Both the position numbers and the translations under genes were made by a program. A model generated the notes under the pieces. That model was not told the origin of the DNA. It made no database searches and saw only the letters and a list, made by a program, of their open reading frames with translations. Positions 4,721 to 6,223 of a stretch of DNA of 6,223 nt are shown piece after piece. Location: assembly GCA_007128525.1 (NCBI GenBank), contig SKXG01000224.1, forward strand, positions 1-6,223, written 5' to 3'. Every line of letters starts with the position of its first letter. The stretch's first letter is position 1. Source of the DNA: Pseudomonadales bacterium. Lineage in GTDB: Bacteria > Pseudomonadota > Gammaproteobacteria > Pseudomonadales > Azotimanducaceae.

Positions 4721-6223
4721 ATGAGTACCACCGCTACCGACCTGAAAGACGACATGAAAGCGCTGCTTGCAGCCGCTGAGCAGGGCATGACATTGGCCTA
4801 CCACGCTGCGCGACGGCCTGACTACAAGGCCGTAATCTCAGAATTCGGCGATCGTACCTTTGCCGAGCTGAATGCCAAAGCCAACCAGCTGGTCCGGCTG
4901 ATTCGCAGCCATGGCATCGGTGATGGTGATGCCATCGCGGTCGTGCTGCGTAACCGCCCGGCCTTTATCGAAGCCATGATGGCCAGTCAGCGCAGCGGGA
5001 TGCGCTTTACCCCGGTCAACTGGCACCTGACGGCTGAGGAAATCGGCTATGTGGTCGACAATTGCGAGGCTAAGGTGGTGGTCTACGATGGCTCGCTGTC
5101 CAACGCTGAAGAGGCACTGAGTTACGCCCCCAACTGCAAGCTGCGCCTGATCGTCGACGGCAGTGCCAAGGGTTTCGACGATTACGAGAAGTCCATTGCT
5201 GAGTTTGATGGCTCAGACATTGAGGATCCGGTCCGGGGCAGCCAGATGATGTATACCTCCGGCACGACGGGGCGCCCCAAAGGCGTTTATCGGGGCAGGC
5301 GTACTGCACTTGTGCCGCCCAACATCCGCATCGACGGCGAAAGCCCGCGCGCACCATCCGGGGCGGCCAGTGGTCTGGCAACGCGGCAGGCGGCCGGCGC
5401 GTTCGATCCCGGTACCGATCGCTGCCTGTGCACAGGCCCGGCCTACCATGCGGCACCGCTGGCCTTCAATGTCACGGCGCCGCTTGCTGCCGGTGCCGGT
5501 GTGGTGTTCATGGACAAGTGGGATCCGGAAGAAACCCTGCGCCTGATCGACAAGTACAAGATTACCCACACCCACATGGTGGCGACCATGTTCCATCGCC
5601 TGTTGCAGCTGCCGGATGAGGTCAAGAACAAGTACGACATCTCCAGCCTGCGCTATCTGCTGCATGGTGCGGCGCCCTGTCCGGTGCACGTCAAGAAAGC
5701 CATGATGGACTGGGTCGGGCCCATCATTTACGAGTATTACGCGGCCACCGAGGGTGGCGGCGCCTATGCCATCGGGCCGGAAGAGTGGCTGAAGAAGCCC
5801 GGCAGTGTGGGCCGCTCGCCGAATCCCGAGAACACCAAGGTGGTTGATGAGGACGGCAATGAGCTGCCGGCCGGTGAGACGGGTACCGTCTACTTCAAGG
5901 CGCCGGATCAGGGGCGCTTCGAGTACTTCAAGGCGCCTGAAAAAACCGCCAGCAGTTACAGCGGCGACTACTTCACGCTCGGCGACATGGGCTATCTGGA
6001 TGAAGACGGCTATCTGTTCCTGACCGGCCGCAGCGCTGAGACCATCATCTCCGGCGGGGTCAACATCTACCCGCAGGAAATCGATGATGTGCTGCTCAAG
6101 CATGAAGCCGTGCAGGATGTCTGCACCATCGGTGTTCCAAATGATGAGTGGGGCGAAGAGGTCAAGAGTGTCGTCATGCTGGTGCCGGAGCGGCGCGGTG
6201 ATGAAAAAGTTTTGGAGCAGGAG
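4721..6223 (+). CDS. AMP-forming acyl-CoA synthetase (ANL superfamily), C-terminus missing
   Basis: The frame is open for 501 codons to the right edge. The protein activates a carboxylic acid with ATP to an acyl-adenylate and then a CoA thioester. Core motifs appear in order: the P-loop-like YTSGTTGRPKG (178-188), TGPAYHAAPLAFN before the acid-binding region, YEYYAATEGGG (337-347, the adenylate-binding YxxTE-type motif), GDMGYLDEDGYLFLTGR (421-437, with the ribose-binding D422 and hinge R437), and SGGVNIYPQEID (444-455). The hinge reads GRSAETIISGG rather than the more common GRxKDxI form. The catalytic lysine motif near the C-terminus lies outside the window. The ATG at 4721 follows GGAGG (4711-4715) at five bases. 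No membrane segment or signal peptide is seen. The divergent MFE-2-type dehydrogenase suggests use in beta-oxidation-like catabolism. FadD-type and steroid or aromatic acid-CoA ligases cannot be separated from this sequence alone. Confidence 0.92.
   Translation, partial: MSTTATDLKDDMKALLAAAEQGMTLAYHAARRPDYKAVISEFGDRTFAELNAKANQLVRLIRSHGIGDGDAIAVVLRNRPAFIEAMMASQRSGMRFTPVNWHLTAEEIGYVVDNCEAKVVVYDGSLSNAEEALSYAPNCKLRLIVDGSAKGFDDYEKSIAEFDGSDIEDPVRGSQMMYTSGTTGRPKGVYRGRRTALVPPNIRIDGESPRAPSGAASGLATRQAAGAFDPGTDRCLCTGPAYHAAPLAFNVTAPLAAGAGVVFMDKWDPEETLRLIDKYKITHTHMVATMFHRLLQLPDEVKNKYDISSLRYLLHGAAPCPVHVKKAMMDWVGPIIYEYYAATEGGGAYAIGPEEWLKKPGSVGRSPNPENTKVVDEDGNELPAGETGTVYFKAPDQGRFEYFKAPEKTASSYSGDYFTLGDMGYLDEDGYLFLTGRSAETIISGGVNIYPQEIDDVLLKHEAVQDVCTIGVPNDEWGEEVKSVVMLVPERRGDEKVLEQE

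Noticed and set aside
5213..6103. Minus-strand open frame of 296 codons
   Set aside because: It is antisense to the acyl-CoA synthetase, which carries all expected adenylation motifs up to the edge.

Overview
The window looks like an ordinary chromosomal stretch from a GC-rich bacterium, most likely a proteobacterium (possibly a gammaproteobacterium). Dense genes on both strands, clear Shine-Dalgarno sites and the protein families present support this, but no taxonomic marker is present and the lineage call is inference. No RNA gene, CRISPR array, transposase or phage gene was recognised.

Left part (1-2456). At the left edge, on the minus strand, lies the N-terminal part of an oligopeptidase B-like S9A peptidase, cut off by the window. 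About 160 bases separate it from a divergent plus-strand pair: a pyridoxine/pyridoxamine 5'-phosphate oxidase (pdxH) and, 61 bases later, an aldo/keto reductase. The pair could be one transcript.

Middle part (2457-3509). The aldo/keto reductase converges on a minus-strand TetR-family regulator that starts with GTG. A strong hairpin between them has its T-rich tail on the minus strand, so it mainly terminates the regulator gene. The upstream region of the regulator contains a tandem pair of near-identical 17-base repeats, a candidate operator.

Right part (3510-6223). A minus-strand short-chain dehydrogenase of the MFE-2 (peroxisomal multifunctional enzyme) hydroxyacyl-CoA dehydrogenase type is transcribed away from a plus-strand AMP-forming acyl-CoA synthetase that runs off the right edge. 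Their 293-base shared intergenic region is rich in symmetry: two overlapping inverted repeats, a 9-base direct repeat touching a perfect TTGACA box, and two adjacent 10-base palindromes. The two enzymes would fit one pathway: CoA activation of a carboxylic acid, then NAD-dependent oxidation of a 3-hydroxyacyl-CoA. The nearby TetR protein is the obvious candidate regulator, but nothing in the sequence proves that.

I did not find an obviously new system. The points most worth checking are the symmetric elements between the dehydrogenase and synthetase genes, the repeat pair upstream of the regulator, and an arginine in PdxH where the characterised enzymes have a phosphate-binding lysine.
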